From contig JAHIVH010000073.1 of NCBI GenBank assembly GCA_018816735.1, forward strand, positions 1 through 64,000: 64,000 bases of DNA. Direction: 5' to 3'. Positions 7,040 to 15,242 of this stretch are shown piece by piece (the first letter of the stretch is position 1; every line of letters starts with the position of its first letter). The notes under the pieces are model-generated. The model was given only the letters and a program-made list of their open reading frames with translations, did not search any database and was not told where the DNA came from. Both the position numbers and the translations under genes were made by a program. Source of the stretch: Pseudomonadota bacterium. Lineage in GTDB: Bacteria; Desulfobacterota; Desulfobacteria; Desulfobacterales; JAHIVH01.

Positions 7040-8590
7040 ATGAAAAAACTACCGATAGGCATCTCAACATTTTCTGAGATTATTCAGAATAATTATTATT
7101 ATGTGGATAAAACGCCATTGGTTTATCAATTGGCCACAGAAGGGAAATATTACTTTCTTTCCAGGCCCCGCAGGTTCGGCAAGAGCCTTCTCGTTGATAC
7201 AATAAAGGAAGCTTTCTCCGGTAATGAGAAACTGTTTGAAGGGCTTTATCTGGAAAAGAATTGGGACTGGAGTAAAAACAACCCTGTGATCAATATCAGT
7301 TTCGGGGCAGGGGTCATTCAGGACAGAGAAACTCTGGATAAACGATTGTATAACTTTTTAAGGCAGCATGCAGAAAAGCATAAACTGAATTTGGAATATG
7401 ATACTATTCCGGACCGTTTTGCTGAATTAATTCGTTTGTTATACGAGAAATATAACCAGCGTATTGTTATTTTGATTGATGAATACGACAAACCGATTCT
7501 GGATAATATCACAGACTCAAAAACAGCAGCCAACATACGAGAAGGCCTGAAAAATTTTTATTCGGTTATCAAAGACAGTGATGCCTATATTAAATTTTGC
7601 CTTTTAACCGGCGTGAGCAAATTTTCAAAAGTCAATCTGTTCAGCGGGTTGAATAACTTGACGGATATTAGTCTTGATTTCAGGTATGGTGATATTTGTG
7701 GGTACACAGAAAAAGAATTGAAGGACGTTTTTGGAGAAAGACTGGCCGATTTGGACTTGAATGAGATTCGGAAGTGGTACAATGGGTATAATTTTTTGGG
7801 GAGCCCAATTTATAACCCATACGCGACTCTTCTTTATTTTGATAAAAAAATGGTAGGTAACTATTGGTTTGAGTCAGCTACACCAACATTCTTACTTAAG
7901 CTTCTAAAAAAGAAACAATATTTTATCCCAGATTTTGAAAGCCTGCAGGCCAGGGAAAATGTTTTGGGCAGTTTTGATTTGGAGAATCTGTTAGTCGAGA
8001 CATTGCTCTTTCAGACGGGTTACCTGACCATAAAAGCCATTGAAAAGGTCGGTCCCCGACAAGTTTATACTTTGAGTTATCCTAATATGGAAGTTAAGCT
8101 CAGTCTTCTTGATTATCTGCTCGATTTTTATGTTAAGGATATAAATGAAAAGAATACGGCACAGACAGCTCTTTATAAAGCATTGGAAAAAGGTGATTTG
8201 CTGTTGATCAAAAAAATATTTTTTAGCCTTTTTGCCTCTATCCCTCATGACTGGTATCGCAACAATGATTTGGAGAAATATGAGGGGTATTACGCGTCAG
8301 TGGTGTATGCGTGTTTAGCGTCACTCGGTTTTGACCTTGTTCCGGAAGATACGACAAATCATGGGAAGATCGATTTGACCCTTCACACAGAAGATAAGAC
8401 TTACATATTTGAGTTTAAAGTAACAGAGCTGGTCAAAGAAAAAAGCAACGCATTGGAACAAATCAAATTAAAAAAATATCACGAAAAATACATGGATCAA
8501 TCAAAACCGATTTACAGAATCGGAATCGACTTTAGTAAAAAAGAAAGAAACATCACTCATTTCGAATGGGATATTGTGGAGAATGATTAA
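7040..8590 (+). CDS. AAA-ATPase-like protein with PD-(D/E)XK nuclease domain
   Basis: A 516-residue protein of the AAA-ATPase_like/PDDEXK_9 family. RPRRFGKSLL (about 42-51) is the P-loop, ILIDEYD (144-150) is Walker B, and near the C-terminus GKIDLTLH...YIFEFKV gives the D...ExK nuclease motif. The family is common and multi-copy in anaerobes and the rumen; its function is unknown, with a mobile-element or defence role suspected. The ATG at 7040 is preferred over an in-frame TTG at 7013 because MKKLPIG and the YYVDKT motif form the usual family start. It lies 5 bp after vapC and could be read with it. Confidence 0.85.
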   Translation: MKKLPIGISTFSEIIQNNYYYVDKTPLVYQLATEGKYYFLSRPRRFGKSLLVDTIKEAFSGNEKLFEGLYLEKNWDWSKNNPVINISFGAGVIQDRETLDKRLYNFLRQHAEKHKLNLEYDTIPDRFAELIRLLYEKYNQRIVILIDEYDKPILDNITDSKTAANIREGLKNFYSVIKDSDAYIKFCLLTGVSKFSKVNLFSGLNNLTDISLDFRYGDICGYTEKELKDVFGERLADLDLNEIRKWYNGYNFLGSPIYNPYATLLYFDKKMVGNYWFESATPTFLLKLLKKKQYFIPDFESLQARENVLGSFDLENLLVETLLFQTGYLTIKAIEKVGPRQVYTLSYPNMEVKLSLLDYLLDFYVKDINEKNTAQTALYKALEKGDLLLIKKIFFSLFASIPHDWYRNNDLEKYEGYYASVVYACLASLGFDLVPEDTTNHGKIDLTLHTEDKTYIFEFKVTELVKEKSNALEQIKLKKYHEKYMDQSKPIYRIGIDFSKKERNITHFEWDIVEND

Positions 8591-8670
8591 ATTGGATAGT
8601 GTGTTATTGTGAGGTCAATTAAATCTTGTTTTTAAACGTGTCAGGTTTAAAAACAAAGGAAATTACAAAC

Positions 8671-8961
8671 ATGCTGCAAGCACCACAGATAGCCATTATT
8701 ACCGATTACTTTAAAAATAAACCTGTATTAAAGGCATATATTTTTGGTTCTCATGCAAGCAATCAAGCCGGCATTGATAGTGATATCGATATATTAGTAG
8801 AACTGGACTATAGCCAACCCATAGGATTAAAGTATATAAAGATGCAAAATGAACTACAGGAAAAGTTGAAATGCAAAGTAGATCTTCTTTCCACTAATTC
8901 AATATCTAAATATTTACAATCAACAATAGATCATCAAAAGCAATTGATTTATGAAAAATAG
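8671..8961 (+). CDS. MNT-type nucleotidyltransferase (MntA-like antitoxin)
   Basis: A 96-residue protein with GSHASNQAG...SDIDILVEL, the GSxA...SDxD catalytic site of minimal nucleotidyltransferases. In characterised MntA/HepT pairs this enzyme AMPylates a Tyr next to the HEPN catalytic site and silences the toxin. The start at 8671 is preferred over an in-frame codon at 8626 because AAAGGA lies about 10 bp upstream and the family begins near here. It overlaps the HEPN gene by 11 bp. Confidence 0.85.
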   Translation: MLQAPQIAIITDYFKNKPVLKAYIFGSHASNQAGIDSDIDILVELDYSQPIGLKYIKMQNELQEKLKCKVDLLSTNSISKYLQSTIDHQKQLIYEK

Positions 8962-9301
8962 AACTAAAGACGAAGTAAGACTCAAACATATTCTTGATGC
9001 CATCAAGGATATTGAACTATTTATAACAGATATATTATATGACAATTTTGAAACTGATAAAATGCTTCAATCAGCATGTGTCTTTCAGCTACAGGTTATA
9101 GGGGAAGCCGCAAACCATATCAGCGAGGAAATAATTAGAAGTTATTCAAATATTGAATGGGCAGAAATAGTTGGCCTAAGAAATTTTTTAATACATGAAT
9201 ATTTCGGAATTGACATAAAAATCATTTGGCAGGTGATTCAGCTGGATTTGCCTGAATTGAAAAAAAATGTCGAAATTATACTGAAAAATATCATGGAGTA
9301 A
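8951..9301 (+). CDS. HEPN-domain ribonuclease toxin (HepT-like, DUF86)
   Basis: A 116-residue helical protein. RNFLIHEY (77-84) is the RX4HXY active site of HEPN RNases (Arg77, His82), with Tyr84 as the expected AMPylation target. GEAANHIS is the typical DUF86 middle block. It is co-translated with the preceding nucleotidyltransferase. As a pair they form a type VII (MntA/HepT) toxin-antitoxin module, the third TA-like pair in the first 10 kb. Confidence 0.88.
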   Translation: MKNRTKDEVRLKHILDAIKDIELFITDILYDNFETDKMLQSACVFQLQVIGEAANHISEEIIRSYSNIEWAEIVGLRNFLIHEYFGIDIKIIWQVIQLDLPELKKNVEIILKNIME

Positions 9302-9366
9302 AGTTTTGCGAATATAGAAATACGTGACTATAGGGTCATGAATAGCCCGTCTATGATGATAGTTGG

Positions 9367-9401
9367 CCACTTAACCATTTGACCAATCAACCAACCAACC
9401 C
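9367..9401 (+). repeat. 8-bp tandem array abutting a start codon
   Basis: Four 8-bp units, CCACTTAA, CCATTTGA, CCAATCAA, CCAACCAA, then CCC and the ATG of the next gene at 9402. There is no ordinary ribosome-binding site between array and start. TTGACCAATCAAC (9379-9391) is the exact inverted copy of 6232-6244. Confidence 0.75.
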
Positions 9402-10547
9402 ATGATACTCAAAACACTATTTTTTCTATCCCTCATGGCGATACTGTATGTCTATGCAGGATATCCTGTAATTACATTATTACTATCTGTCTTTAAAAAA
9501 AGAACAGTAATCAAAAGTGAAATAGAACCTTTTGTAACAATATTAATTGCAGCCTTTAATGAAGAAGATTGTATTGAAAATACTCTGCAAAATAAACTAT
9601 CTCTGGATTATCCAGAAGACAAATTCGAGATCATTGTGATATCGGATGAATCCACAGATAAAACAGATGATATTGTGAAAAAATATCAATCCCAACATGT
9701 AACGCTATTAAGACAAATACCACGCGCTGGCAAAACATCTGCACTGAATATGGCCGTACCTCATGCAAAAGGCGACATCCTGGTCTTTTCTGATGCCAAT
9801 TCGTTATATGATACAGGAGTCTTAAAGAAACTGATGAGGAATTTTCAGGACCCTGGTGTGGGATATGTTACCGGAAAAATGATTTACACAAATCCGGATG
9901 GCTCAACGATCGGCGATGGATGCAGCGCATACATGAAATATGAAAACATGCTCCGTGAGTTTGAGACAGGCGCAGGTTCGGTTGTTGGGGTTGATGGCGG
10001 TGTGGATGCCGTCAGAAAAAAACTGTATCAACCAATGAATGCAGACCAACTGCCGGACTTTGTATTACCGCTGAAAGTTATTGACCAGGGTTACAGGGTT
10101 GTATACGAACCAGAGGCCATTTTAAAAGAACCCTCTTTAAAAGCATCTGAAGATGAATACAGGATGCGTGTCCGGGTATCACTGCGCGCATTATGGGCCT
10201 TATACGATATGAAACATCTTCTTGCATTTTCACCTTCCGGACTTTTTTCCTGGCAATTATGGTCGCATAAAGTCTTTCGGTATCTTTGTTTTATATTTTT
10301 GATTGCAGCCTATTTCTCAAATATATTTCTCTGGTCCTCAGGCCCGTTCTATCAGCTTTTGTTTATTATCCAGACACTATTATATACAGGCGCGGCAATA
10401 TCACCTGTGCTGGAGAAAAAAGGATACAACTCCAGGCTACTCTATTTTCTCCATTATTTTGTCCTACTCAATGTCGCCTCAGCCCATGCATTCCTCAAAT
10501 TCATCATGGGACAAAAAATGGTCACCTGGACACCCCGTAAGGGTTGA
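9402..10547 (+). CDS. Family 2 glycosyltransferase, membrane processive type
   Basis: A 381-residue GT-A enzyme. An N-terminal membrane helix is followed by the catalytic domain: PFVTILIAAFNEEDCIENTL nucleotide-binding start, VFSDANSLYD as the DxD-like site, then GVDGGVDAVRK and a RMRVRVSLRALWAL block resembling the QxxRW region. Two or three hydrophobic helices end the protein. It resembles cellulose/hyaluronan-synthase-like and EpsH-type transferases that add sugars at the inner membrane. The ATG directly abuts an 8-bp array, and the stop (10545-10547) lies in the first unit of a 9-bp array, so both ends are set by repeat DNA. Confidence 0.87.
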   Translation: MILKTLFFLSLMAILYVYAGYPVITLLLSVFKKRTVIKSEIEPFVTILIAAFNEEDCIENTLQNKLSLDYPEDKFEIIVISDESTDKTDDIVKKYQSQHVTLLRQIPRAGKTSALNMAVPHAKGDILVFSDANSLYDTGVLKKLMRNFQDPGVGYVTGKMIYTNPDGSTIGDGCSAYMKYENMLREFETGAGSVVGVDGGVDAVRKKLYQPMNADQLPDFVLPLKVIDQGYRVVYEPEAILKEPSLKASEDEYRMRVRVSLRALWALYDMKHLLAFSPSGLFSWQLWSHKVFRYLCFIFLIAAYFSNIFLWSSGPFYQLLFIIQTLLYTGAAISPVLEKKGYNSRLLYFLHYFVLLNVASAHAFLKFIMGQKMVTWTPRKG

Positions 10548-10585
10548 TTGGGTTACTTGGGTTGCTTGAGTTCTTTGGGTTAAAA
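10541..10585 (-). repeat. 9-bp tandem array B, 5 units, inverted
   Basis: On the plus strand: GGGTTGATT, GGGTTACTT, GGGTTGCTT, GAGTTCTTT, GGGTTAAAA. This is the reverse complement of the AAACCCAAC family and the only inverted member. It contains the stop codon of the glycosyltransferase. Confidence 0.8.
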
Positions 10586-10616
10586 TGGGTCGTCATGGTT
10601 TTGGAAGTCATTGTTA

Positions 10617-11006
10617 ATGAAAATATATAGATTTGAAGAAATAGGAGCATGGCAGGAATCAAGAATACTCGTCCAACTCGTTTATCGAGCAATTAATATG
10701 AATAATAATTTTAAAAAAGACTTCCGCTTGGTTGGATAAATTCAAGGCGCAGATGTTTCTGTAATGTCAAATATTGCAGAAGGATTTTCACGGAAAAGTA
10801 ATAAAGAGTTCATTCAATATTTATTCATTTCAAAAAGTTCTGCAGCAGAGGTTCAAAGCCAATTATATGTTGCTCTTGATCAAAACTATATAAAGCAAGA
10901 GGCGTTTGAAGAAATATACAATCAAGCAGAAAAAGTCTCCAAAATGAATTCCGGCTTTATCAAATACCTAAACTCTCAGCAGAATAAACCCAAGCAACCC
11001 AAGTAA
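10617..11006 (+). pseudogene. Four-helix-bundle (S23 / 23S rRNA IVS-type) protein, one nonsense codon
   Basis: Translation from ATG 10617 gives MKIYRFEEIGAWQESR..., the characteristic start of the S23/IVS four-helix-bundle family. It is broken by one in-frame TAA at 10737-10739. The same frame continues IQGADVSVMSNIAEGFSRKS, the family's hallmark second half. A single change (CAA to TAA would do) explains the break; the remainder could restart at ATG 10764. The function of the family is unknown, and it often occurs in surface-polysaccharide loci. The C-terminus (KPKQPK) and stop codon (11004-11006) come from the 9-bp array C. Confidence 0.8.
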
Positions 11007-11129
11007 CCCAATGAACCCAACAAACCCAAGCAACCCAAGCAACCCAAGTAACCCAACAAACCCAAGCAACCCAAGCAACCCAACAAACCCAACAAACCCA
11101 AGCAACCCAAGCAACCCAACAAACCCAAA
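10986..11129 (+). repeat. 9-bp tandem array C, 16 units, spanning a stop and a start
   Basis: Sixteen units in register, mixing AAACCCAAG, CAACCCAAG, AAACCCAAC and TAACCCAAT types. It includes the stop codon of the S23-like pseudogene (11004-11006). One variant junction (AAT|GAA) creates the ATG at 11011 used by the glycosyltransferase. The downstream units are translated as repeats of Asn-Pro-Ser/Thr. It has the same unit count as array A. Confidence 0.95.
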
Positions 11130-12312
11130 AGTACTCCACATCATAGACAGCGGTGGCATGTACGGTGCCGAGGTCATGCTTCTTAATCTCATGGAAGAGC
11201 AGATCAAGCTTGGGATGGCGCCTGTTATTGCAAGTATTGGGGAAAAAAATATTCCTGAAAAACCTGTAGAAACAGAAGCGGTCCAAAGAGGACTTCATGT
11301 TGAAAAATTTAGAATGACACCTGGCCCGAATGTGTTAGGCGCGTATGCAATTCTCAAATATGCCAAAATAAATCGTTTTGATATAATCCACTCCCATGGT
11401 TATAAAGGAAACATTCTATTGGGATTCATCCCCAAAAAGTTACGAAAAATTCCCATGATATCAACGCTTCACGGATATACCAGCACCAGTGGTTTGACAA
11501 AAATGCGGGTTTATGAATGGATGGACCTGTTCAGTCACCGGTTTATCGACCATGTAGTTATCGTAAACAAAGGCATGTTGACCAACCCCAAACTAAAAAA
11601 TCAGAAAATAAAATACCATATAATAAACAACGGCATCCCCACAAACCCCACAAACCCAATAAACCCAAGCAACACAACAAACCCAAGCAACTCAACAAAC
11701 CCAAGCAACCCAAGCAACTCAACAAACTCAACAAACCCAAGCAACCCAGATATTGAAGATTTTTGCAAAGGTCATTTTACCATAGGCACTATTGGCAGGC
11801 TATCAAAAGAGAAGGGGTATGAATATTTAATTAAGGCATTGTCTATTATCAGGCAGAAAAATGTAAATGCCAAATTGGTTATTATTGGTGAAGGCAAGGA
11901 ACGCAAACATTTGGAGGCACTCGTTAAAGCATATGAGTTGTCAGACCATGTATTGATACCTGGTTACCGAAAAAATGCCAACCAGTATATGCCGTATTTT
12001 AGTGTATATGCCATTTCCTCTTTAACAGAAGGTCTGCCTATTACACTTTTGGAGACAATGTTTGCCAGAATACCCGTTATTGCAACAACGGTAGGAGGAA
12101 TTCCTGATGTTTTGGAGCATGAGGAATCCGGCATAATGGTCGAACCATGCAACCCGGAAGCAATCTGCCATGCTGTAACTCAGCTTTTCGAAGATATAAA
12201 ACTGAGAGAGAAATTGGCAACCAGTGCATATGAAAAAGTCGTTTCAGCATACTCAAGTCGACAAATGGCCCTGAATTATCTTACCCTTTATAAGAGTTCG
12301 TTATGCGATTAA
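11011..12312 (+). CDS. Family 4 glycosyltransferase with repeat-encoded N-terminus and hinge insert
   Basis: A 433-residue GT-B enzyme. The first 39 residues are almost only Asn-Pro-Thr/Ser triplets from array C. The enzyme proper starts at KVLHIIDSGGMYGAEVMLL, the usual first strand and donor-side loop. SLTEGLPITLLETM near the C-terminus is the E-x7-E donor-sugar site. Between the two Rossmann domains, right after IINNGI, about 36 residues of NPT/NPS/NST repeats (11641-11748) are inserted in frame. No later ATG would keep the first beta-strand, so the repeat-borne ATG is probably the real start, but no ribosome-binding site precedes it. Expected role: one sugar transfer in EPS repeat-unit assembly. 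Confidence 0.83.
   Translation: MNPTNPSNPSNPSNPTNPSNPSNPTNPTNPSNPSNPTNPKVLHIIDSGGMYGAEVMLLNLMEEQIKLGMAPVIASIGEKNIPEKPVETEAVQRGLHVEKFRMTPGPNVLGAYAILKYAKINRFDIIHSHGYKGNILLGFIPKKLRKIPMISTLHGYTSTSGLTKMRVYEWMDLFSHRFIDHVVIVNKGMLTNPKLKNQKIKYHIINNGIPTNPTNPINPSNTTNPSNSTNPSNPSNSTNSTNPSNPDIEDFCKGHFTIGTIGRLSKEKGYEYLIKALSIIRQKNVNAKLVIIGEGKERKHLEALVKAYELSDHVLIPGYRKNANQYMPYFSVYAISSLTEGLPITLLETMFARIPVIATTVGGIPDVLEHEESGIMVEPCNPEAICHAVTQLFEDIKLREKLATSAYEKVVSAYSSRQMALNYLTLYKSSLCD
11641..11748 (+). repeat. 9-bp tandem array D inside a coding region, 12 units
   Basis: Twelve units in register, alternating ACAAACCCA and AGCAACCCA with C-to-T or C-to-A variants. They are read in frame as Asn-Pro-Thr/Ser and Asn-Ser-Thr triplets. 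The flanking protein sequence (IINNGI before, TIGTIGRLSKEKG after) is what normally sits close together at the GT-B hinge, so this is an insertion relative to the family. Confidence 0.95.
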
Positions 12313-13311
12313 ATGGGACGCATATCGAATCAAGACAATATGCACATGAATAACGTCACTTTTCGTGCCGTCAAAGGGGTTTGTTTCACCCTGATATCAA
12401 TACTATGTTTTATATTTTTATTCATAGGTGGACCTAATTACTATTCCGGTCGCGTATTTACTCAAGCCTGGAGCCTGGGGCATATCTTCGCATTTTGTCT
12501 TTGGACCTATATTCTGACAGTCAACTGGAAATATCTTGCGAATGAAACTTATATCAAGCAGTGCCTAATCATTTTTTGTTTAGTTTTTTTTGTAGGCAGC
12601 CTGATAGAGATTATTCAAATAAAGTTTAATCGAACAGCTTGTATTGCAGATGTTATTCGTGATCTGAAAGGGAGTGCTCTCTCAATTGCTTTTTTAGCGC
12701 CGGCGAGAAGAACGATTTCTAAAGCGATTTTACGCTTTGCTCAGTTAAGTGTCGTTTTAATCATCATTTTTGAAATATATCCCTTGGCAATAACAATATC
12801 AGACGAAGTAATTTCAAAATTGCAATTTCCCCTTATTGCAGGTTTTGAAACACCCTTTGAAACCTCAAGGCTCAGCAATTCAAAATTGAAAAGAGATGGT
12901 TCTGTTGCAATAGAAGGAAAGTACTCTTTAAAAGTCCCACTTACCAAGAAAAAATATTCAGGCGTTGGGTTCAAATATTTTCCGAAAAACTGGAAAGGGT
13001 ATAATTATTTTCATATGAGTATTTATCAGACCTCTGCTAATAACATTAATGTTACTCTTAAAATTTATGATCTCATTCATGCCAAGACTGGCAGGAATTA
13101 CAATGATCGATATAGTAAAAACATAGAACTCAAACGAGGCTGGAATAATATTCAAGTCCCGTTGCAGGAAATTGTGAATGCACCTATTGACCGTACAATG
13201 GATTTAAATCATATCCATGCGTTTGGCGTGCATGCCATTGATCCGTCAGGGAAGGATGTAATTTATATTGATGATGTATGTTTATTGAAGCAGTCTGGTA
13301 CGGATGAATAA
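12313..13311 (+). CDS. VanZ-like membrane protein with C-terminal carbohydrate-binding-like domain
   Basis: A 332-residue protein. The N-terminal half has about five membrane helices and the VanZ pattern E99-x2-Q102...D113-x3-D117 (SLIEIIQ, then IADVIRDLKG). The C-terminal half (about 180-330) is a beta-rich exported domain with GFE, KYSLKVPL, FHMSIYQ, GWNNIQVPL and YIDDV blocks, typical of CIA30/galactose-binding-like jelly rolls. VanZ proteins are found in exosortase EPS loci; a role in polymer handling at the outer face of the inner membrane is inferred. It starts with no gap after the preceding gene. Confidence 0.7.
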   Translation: MGRISNQDNMHMNNVTFRAVKGVCFTLISILCFIFLFIGGPNYYSGRVFTQAWSLGHIFAFCLWTYILTVNWKYLANETYIKQCLIIFCLVFFVGSLIEIIQIKFNRTACIADVIRDLKGSALSIAFLAPARRTISKAILRFAQLSVVLIIIFEIYPLAITISDEVISKLQFPLIAGFETPFETSRLSNSKLKRDGSVAIEGKYSLKVPLTKKKYSGVGFKYFPKNWKGYNYFHMSIYQTSANNINVTLKIYDLIHAKTGRNYNDRYSKNIELKRGWNNIQVPLQEIVNAPIDRTMDLNHIHAFGVHAIDPSGKDVIYIDDVCLLKQSGTDE

Positions 13312-13353
13312 TGATGGGAAAGTGAATCCGATATGAAGATAGGATGAAATTTT

Positions 13354-15225
13354 ATGGATGATATACTGGTAGGAATATTTAATAAAGTGCAGAATAATTC
13401 AACTTTCCAAAACATTAAAGCACACGCCCATGATATTGAATTATATAAGCATAAAAATAAAATATTACATGATACTAATTCATTAATAATGATTTCTTCT
13501 AACAGTAATACAATTGTCTTTCTGAAAGAGAATATTTTTATAGCATTTTGGGGAAATATTACCGGATACTTAATTCCCATACCAGAATTTCATTCAAATA
13601 ATAATCTATCCTGTATATGGTATCTTTATAAAACGTATGGTGAAACGTTCGCCGCTTACATAAATGGCTACTTTTCGATTGTCATCTGGGATGGTAACAG
13701 CAAAAAATATTATTTGATTCAGGATAAGTTTCCAGGGATCAGCACTTTATACTGGGTAGATGAAGACGATTGCATCTATTTCAGTAATTATATGAAACCT
13801 CTTTTATCACTGAAACCTGAAAAAGCAAATTCGATAAACAGAAAAGCACTTTATCAATATCTTAAATATTCATATATTTCAGCTCCCAATACAATGTTTC
13901 AGGGAATACATCAGCTTTGCGCGGGAGAATTGGTAAAGATAGAAAATGGTCGCGTAATCGCCCAAATTTATGATCCATGGCAGTTTGATAATGAGAGAAT
14001 TGTTAATAAAAATGAAGCCTTGGAGCAATATCATTCTTTGCTTGCCAAAAGCATTCACGATATTCAAAGCCAATATTCGTCCGGTGGTTTTTTTCTAAGT
14101 GGCGGTTATGATACTAGCATTAATGTCGCCGTGGGTTCCGCATATTCTGATATGCCACTGACGACTGTCGGCATTGGCGCAGAAAAACTGAATACAGATG
14201 CGCATTACGCCAGAATAGTGTCAAGTCTTTTTAATACAAACCATAATGAATACATGTTTACTGGCGACGAGATAAATGACTTACCCACCATTATATGGCA
14301 AATGGAGAACCCATTTTTTGAGCCTGGCATCATGTTGACCTATGCTGCGTTTAAAACAGCCAGTCAATATTGTAAAAGTATCATCGGGGGCGATGCGGCA
14401 GATCAAGTATTTAATGCCTGTAACCCAAAAGATTATAATAGATATGTTATGCACAAAAAAACTTATGGATTGTTAGATACTTGGCAACGTATCGTTCGAT
14501 TCTCCTGTAGAAATTTTTTAGTGAATGAAAATGCTTTCTTCAGTAAAGTGGAAGGCAAATTGATCGGCAGGTACAATATTAATTCCTGGCGCGGTGTTTA
14601 TGGGTTAATGGATAGTGAAATCAAACAAACGCTGCGTGGCAAAATCATGACAAACGAAAAGTTTGATAATTTTAACGTTCCTCTGAATAATGAAAATGAA
14701 CTTTTTGATTTTTCCTGTACAGTATTAAATAAAGATTACGCTATAAATGGCATTTTAGCTAAAACAGGAAGAATGAGTAATCTTTTTGAGATAAAAGTCT
14801 TTTCCCCATATCTGGATAAAAACGTGTTTAATTTTATTTTACAATTGGATCATTCCCTAAGAACACCATGTGTTGATAGAGAAAATAAGTTGTTTGAATC
14901 CAAATATTTACATAAAGAGTTATCAAAAAAACTTATTCCTAAGGAGGTTTTCGACAGGCCCAAACAGGGAGGCTCCATATCATCAGTTATTCATTTTAGG
15001 GATAAAGAAAGGTTAAACGCAATAAAAAATAAACTGAAAAATTCAGAGTTTATCAATAATTTATTTAAACCAGAAGATGTTCAAACTTTATTTTTGAATA
15101 TTAATGAAAACGCAACAAAAATATTAATGATCTTAACATTGGATTTGTGGCATATCATTTTTCAGAAGAATCATTTTTCAAGACCTGATTTCGGGCTGGA
15201 CAATTTTCTGCAGGGTGAGATTTAG
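13354..15225 (+). CDS. Asparagine-synthase-like protein lacking the glutaminase Cys
   Basis: A 623-residue protein of the asparagine synthase B fold. The synthetase P-loop is SGGYDTS (249-255), a variant of SGGxDS. GGDAADQVFN and FSPYLDKNVFNFI follow as in AsnB, and a PKQGGSI block comes near the end. The N-terminus starts MDDILVGIFN with no Cys2, so it cannot use glutamine hydrolysis in the usual way; it may use ammonia or another nucleophile, like beta-lactam-synthetase-type relatives. It probably builds an amide or similar linkage on an EPS sugar or a small molecule. A complete AsnB-type enzyme lies one gene downstream. Confidence 0.8.
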   Translation: MDDILVGIFNKVQNNSTFQNIKAHAHDIELYKHKNKILHDTNSLIMISSNSNTIVFLKENIFIAFWGNITGYLIPIPEFHSNNNLSCIWYLYKTYGETFAAYINGYFSIVIWDGNSKKYYLIQDKFPGISTLYWVDEDDCIYFSNYMKPLLSLKPEKANSINRKALYQYLKYSYISAPNTMFQGIHQLCAGELVKIENGRVIAQIYDPWQFDNERIVNKNEALEQYHSLLAKSIHDIQSQYSSGGFFLSGGYDTSINVAVGSAYSDMPLTTVGIGAEKLNTDAHYARIVSSLFNTNHNEYMFTGDEINDLPTIIWQMENPFFEPGIMLTYAAFKTASQYCKSIIGGDAADQVFNACNPKDYNRYVMHKKTYGLLDTWQRIVRFSCRNFLVNENAFFSKVEGKLIGRYNINSWRGVYGLMDSEIKQTLRGKIMTNEKFDNFNVPLNNENELFDFSCTVLNKDYAINGILAKTGRMSNLFEIKVFSPYLDKNVFNFILQLDHSLRTPCVDRENKLFESKYLHKELSKKLIPKEVFDRPKQGGSISSVIHFRDKERLNAIKNKLKNSEFINNLFKPEDVQTLFLNINENATKILMILTLDLWHIIFQKNHFSRPDFGLDNFLQGEI

Positions 15226-15242
15226 AAGTCAGTTTATAAAAT

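Noticed and set aside
10617..11129. A diversity-generating retroelement (S23/Avd-like protein beside variable repeats)
   Set aside because: No reverse transcriptase, no template/variable repeat pair with adenine-specific changes; the array variation is not A-biased.
2204..11748. The repeat arrays as CRISPR arrays
   Set aside because: Units are 9 bp (or 8 bp), contiguous, with no unique spacers and no cas genes nearby.
11011..11748. Asn-Pro-Ser/Thr repeats as N-glycosylation sites
   Set aside because: Proline after Asn blocks the N-x-S/T sequon, and the protein is cytoplasmic; only the few Asn-Ser-Thr and Asn-Thr-Thr units would qualify.
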